Source: Legionella drancourtii LLAP12
Lineage (GTDB): Bacteria > Pseudomonadota > Gammaproteobacteria > Legionellales > Legionellaceae
DNA: 45,957 bases
Direction: 5' to 3'
NCBI RefSeq assembly: GCF_000162755.2
Contig: NZ_JH413817.1
Location: forward strand, 32,639 to 78,595
Part shown: piece after piece, positions 43,228 through 45,957 of the stretch
Layout of the letters: each line of letters starts with the position of its first letter
How positions within the stretch are numbered: the first letter of the stretch is position 1
Notes under the pieces: generated by a model
The model's input: only the letters and a program-made list of their open reading frames with translations
Told to the model about the DNA's origin: nothing
Databases searched by the model: none
Program-made: the position numbers and the translations under genes

Positions 43228-44979
43228 GTAACTTCTCAATAAGTTGTGGCAGGAAGCTTAATTGATGATCGAACTAACTCATCTAAATGAGGAATAGAAT
43301 ACGACTGGAAGGTTCTATCAATAAGATAGTCCCAAAATTTAACTCCCATTTTCAAAGCTGTTTTCTTGAGACTAGCAAAGGTATCACGACATCGCCGTCC
43401 CTCATCGCTTCGGGTAGAGCCGCTGATTTTACGTCGTGTAACATATTCACGAATATCTCGCTCACTTAAATTATTATGGAGAGGTATGTCAGGGCGCTCC
43501 AGTACAAGGAGCAATTCTTCTTTGTTATTATGCAATCGCTTAAGTGCTTGATTAAGCAGTTGATAGTGAGTCTTTGTAGCACATAATTTATCGAATCGAT
43601 TTGTTATTTCTGTCTTAGCGGCCAAAGTAGGGACTGACTTATAATCACGTAGAGCTTGATAAATAGCCCATAGTTCGTTTCGAGCCCATCCTACTGCTTG
43701 TGTTTGAGTATCGGTACTCATGCTTAACGATTTAATTCCCCTCTCAGCATGAATCCAGCATAGTGCATGATTGAATACATTAAATTGTCCTGCATCATCG
43801 CTTATGATAACGGTATCTATTGAAAACCCGCGATTTAAAATGCTGCCAATCAATGCTGCTTCAATCACTAACCTTTGGTAATGCTCATTGGTAATGTCTA
43901 ATGCATTGAGGTGGCACTTTAAATCCTGTTCACTGATGAAGTGAGATTGGTCGGCATCATGGAGTTTGTGGCGTATCCACGGTGCTACCTTATAGCGTAC
44001 CATATAGGCATAAGACTCTTCAGTTAACCGATAATCTTTATGCCTTCCTCGCAATAATTCAAGGAAATTAATTCGACTCTTGCTTCCTGTGCTCTCAAAC
44101 CAGCTAAAAAGCTCATTCCCAATGAAAGTGCAATACCCACTTTTTCCTTGATGGCGTGCTCCTGTATCGTCAACCTGGATGTAACTTGACACCGCAATAT
44201 CTGCCGGTAAAAGAGCAGCCTTTTCTTGATGAAATGACTCTTTATCTTCCGTTAATAAACGATTTAATTGACCAGATGAAATATCAATGTCCCATTCCAA
44301 TAATTGTTTACGTAATAGAGGTTGTGTAACCCTTTGATGATGATGTTGATGGAGCACATAAGCTCTTAAGGTTGGGCCAAAATGATGCCCTCTTACTTCT
44401 TTGGGCAACGGTGCTGTAATTATACGACCATTAGGTAATTCCCAACGCTCCAATAAATATCGGGTCACTATAGGCTGCAGTCTGATATCTTGGACAACAT
44501 AGGATTGATATCCCTTATGACGGGAACCCAATGGAACACTCTTTACTTTTATCGTTTCTTCTTTATCTATCTTCAGTTGATTAGTCTTACTGCGTTTTGA
44601 TGATCCAGCACGTTTTCTTGTCCCTCCTGCTCCCGGTGGCTCATTATCTTTATCGTCTTTATTCTTCTCTAAAGTACTTGCTCGAAGCTTCGGTTTCTTA
44701 CTCAATTTCTTTAGGCTGCGAATTTCTTCTAGTAGCGCATTAATTTTGGTGTTCTGCTCGGCTAATTGCTGTGTTAATTGCTCTATCACCGTGAGCAAAG
44801 AGGTCACCAAAGGCGTTCGCTCTGTCTCTGGTACGATATTTGATTTCAATGGTATGGGGCGTTTTTTCATAACCAATAGTATAAGCCCTCCTCATCAATA
44901 AGAAGATGAGATTTTTCTTATTTATCTTTGATCTTTTGCTTGGTTTATGCTTAGTTGCCACAACTTATTGAGAAGTTAC
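43228..44979 (-). mobile_element. IS66-family element (transposase-only, ISBst12-like)
   Basis: This 1752-bp element has 23-bp perfect terminal inverted repeats starting GTAACTTCTCAATAAG (43228-43250 and 44957-44979). Target duplications are CAAATTAG (43220-43227) and CTAATTAG (44980-44987), 7 of 8 identical, the 8-bp size expected for IS66. It carries one transposase gene without the accessory tnpA and tnpB. It splits the right attachment repeat. The perfect ends suggest a fairly recent insertion. Confidence 0.92.
43236..44870 (-). CDS. IS66-family transposase
   Basis: This transposase is 544 residues from the ATG at 44870 (a TTG two codons upstream is also possible). It has an N-terminal leucine-zipper-like helix (VIEQLTQQLAEQNTKINALL), a DDE catalytic domain with YIQVDDTGARHQGKSGYC and the later IISDDAGQFNVFNHALCWIH, and the C-terminal Glu motif in PLHNNLSERDIREYV. 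The stop codon lies inside the left inverted repeat. It appears intact. Confidence 0.93.
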   Translation of the reverse strand: MKKRPIPLKSNIVPETERTPLVTSLLTVIEQLTQQLAEQNTKINALLEEIRSLKKLSKKPKLRASTLEKNKDDKDNEPPGAGGTRKRAGSSKRSKTNQLKIDKEETIKVKSVPLGSRHKGYQSYVVQDIRLQPIVTRYLLERWELPNGRIITAPLPKEVRGHHFGPTLRAYVLHQHHHQRVTQPLLRKQLLEWDIDISSGQLNRLLTEDKESFHQEKAALLPADIAVSSYIQVDDTGARHQGKSGYCTFIGNELFSWFESTGSKSRINFLELLRGRHKDYRLTEESYAYMVRYKVAPWIRHKLHDADQSHFISEQDLKCHLNALDITNEHYQRLVIEAALIGSILNRGFSIDTVIISDDAGQFNVFNHALCWIHAERGIKSLSMSTDTQTQAVGWARNELWAIYQALRDYKSVPTLAAKTEITNRFDKLCATKTHYQLLNQALKRLHNNKEELLLVLERPDIPLHNNLSERDIREYVTRRKISGSTRSDEGRRCRDTFASLKKTALKMGVKFWDYLIDRTFQSYSIPHLDELVRSSIKLPATTY

Positions 44980-44987
44980 CTAATTAG

Positions 44988-45091
44988 TACGTAACTGATT
45001 GATTTATAATAAAATAACATAGACTTTCCCCTCTCAAATCGTTCTCAACTATTCGTTAATTTTCGCATATAACCGCGAGAACTTTGGGTAA
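44988..45091 (+). repeat. right attachment repeat, second part
   Basis: These 104 bases continue the match to 33293-33396 after the IS66 insertion, with about ten differences (for example GATAAATAAT against GATTTATAAT). Similarity ends where the intact element leads into its integrase, suggesting the left edge of a second, now disrupted, related element. Confidence 0.8.
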
Positions 45092-45196
45092 TATTTTTGT
45101 AACCTCCTCGTCTAAGCAACCATCCATAATCTTTTATAAAACATCAAGATAGTGTATTGTCCGCATCAATTTTTACGGAGTAGCTGAGTTTTAAGG

Positions 45197-45871
45197 ATGG
45201 GCAAAGCGATAAAAGTGGTTATAACGCAAGAACAAAAACAAACACTGCTAAAACTAAGAAGTTCGCGAGCGGGAAAAAATATAGGGGAGCGAGCGTATTA
45301 TGTTTTACTATCCTCATCAGGCAAAAGTATAGGTGAGATATCAACACAATTGGGTCGTAATCCACACACGGTGAGATGTTGGATAAAACGTTATTTACGT
45401 TTTGGCATTTCAGGATTAATAGATAAAAGTTCAAGCGGTCGACCTAATCAATTGAGAGAAAAAGTCAAGGAAGAGCTCAACCAACTGCTAAGTGCATCAC
45501 CTAAGGAATACGGTTACCAACAGTCTGGATGGCAAATTAATCTTCTATTAGATCAATTGACTAAAGCGGTTGGATCTGTGAGTGCCACAACAGTAAAGCG
45601 AGCGCTTCATGAGCATGGATGGGTATATAAACGATTTTCTAAAAAGCCCCCACTGAATGCGCCGAGTAAAGAAGACAAAGCAGCTTATATTGAAAAAATG
45701 GTTGCATCGCTAAGTAAACAAAAGTTGGAGCATGAAATAGAAATATTATTTGCAGATGAGTCTCACTTCTCAAACGAACCCTATGTAGAGAGAGGTTGGT
45801 TTAAACGTGGCGAAAAAAAATCCATCCACACCAACAAAAAAAGCTTCGTACACGACAATTTTTTAATTTAG
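45197..45871 (+). pseudogene. IS630-family transposase, truncated
   Basis: The 224-residue frame has the IS630 helix-turn-helix N-terminus (GKSIGEISTQLGRNPHTVRC, WIKRYLRFGISGL) and the first catalytic Asp in ILFADESHFSNEPYVERGWF. The second and third acidic residues are missing because the frame ends at 45871 in KSFVHDNFLI, about 120 residues short. The sequence after it looks like the left end of another insertion sequence, which probably caused the truncation. Confidence 0.8.
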
Positions 45872-45925
45872 TAGTAACTCGTTGAAAGATAAATATAATC
45901 TCGCTTGTCTAGAGGAGGTTATATT

Positions 45926-45957
45926 ATGGATCATATCAACGAGTTGATTGTTATTTT
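45926..45957 (+). CDS. start of a second transposase gene (IS4-like), cut by the window edge
   Basis: ATG at 45926 after AGAGGAGG begins MDHINELIVI and runs off the window. From memory this resembles the N-terminus of IS4-type transposases common in Legionella. Its position directly after the truncated IS630 gene supports an insertion sequence, but ten residues cannot prove it. Confidence 0.4.
   Translation, partial: MDHINELIVI

Overview
The window looks like a chromosome segment of a Legionella species, probably not L. pneumophila itself. The reasons are low-GC gammaproteobacterial housekeeping genes with E. coli-like local order (pgsA-glyW-cysT-leuZ; smr-prmB-aroC-asd; gpsA-secB-grxC-rhodanese; xseB-ispA) interleaved with ankyrin-repeat and coiled-coil proteins of the kind secreted by the Dot/Icm system. 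No database search was possible, so family assignments rest on motifs, length and gene order.

Bases 1-8041 are mostly core: a small lipoprotein, a guanidine-III riboswitch in front of a decayed SMR-type guanidinium exporter, an aldo/keto reductase, a pirin, photolyase (phr), ispA-xseB, radA and pilU. Bases 8042-17650 mix core (murI) with accessory genes: an ankyrin protein whose N-terminal half has the catalytic motifs of an OpiA/LegA5-like lipid kinase, a 1396-residue repeat and coiled-coil protein, a two-gene membrane/cytosolic module, and a 166-residue protein ending in a eukaryotic-type CAAX box (CILF). Bases 17688-32874 are again mainly core (gpsA, secB, grxC, rhodanese, Smr protein, prmB, aroC, asd, alcohol dehydrogenase, rne, rluC, a HAD phosphatase, pgsA). 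They include an AnkH/LegA3-like effector with a coupled upstream gene, and palindromic MITE-like repeats.

At 32927-33253 lie tRNA-Gly, tRNA-Cys and tRNA-Leu. The 3' end of tRNA-Leu is the attachment site of a roughly 10-kb integrative element (33224-43227). It encodes a tyrosine integrase, a coiled-coil protein, an AlpA regulator, a primase-polymerase, a DUF3631 ATPase, a TubC-like small protein and a phage terminase small subunit, with no capsid or tail genes. This is the gene set of a phage satellite. Its right part is cargo that looks like a defence module: an XRE regulator divergent from a zinc-ribbon-repeat protein with a Vsr-like nuclease domain, a second zinc-ribbon ORF, and a WYL-like protein ending in a (Asn-Asp-Pro)n minisatellite.

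The right attachment repeat is split by a complete IS66-type element with an 8-bp target duplication. The repeat continues beyond it for over 100 bp, suggesting that a second related element once sat in tandem. The window ends in a pile-up of an IS630-type and an IS4-like transposase.

Three genes (rluC, the zinc-ribbon nuclease, the WYL-NDP gene) are each broken by one extra base in a homopolymer or short repeat. That could mean slippage-based expression, real decay, or sequencing error.
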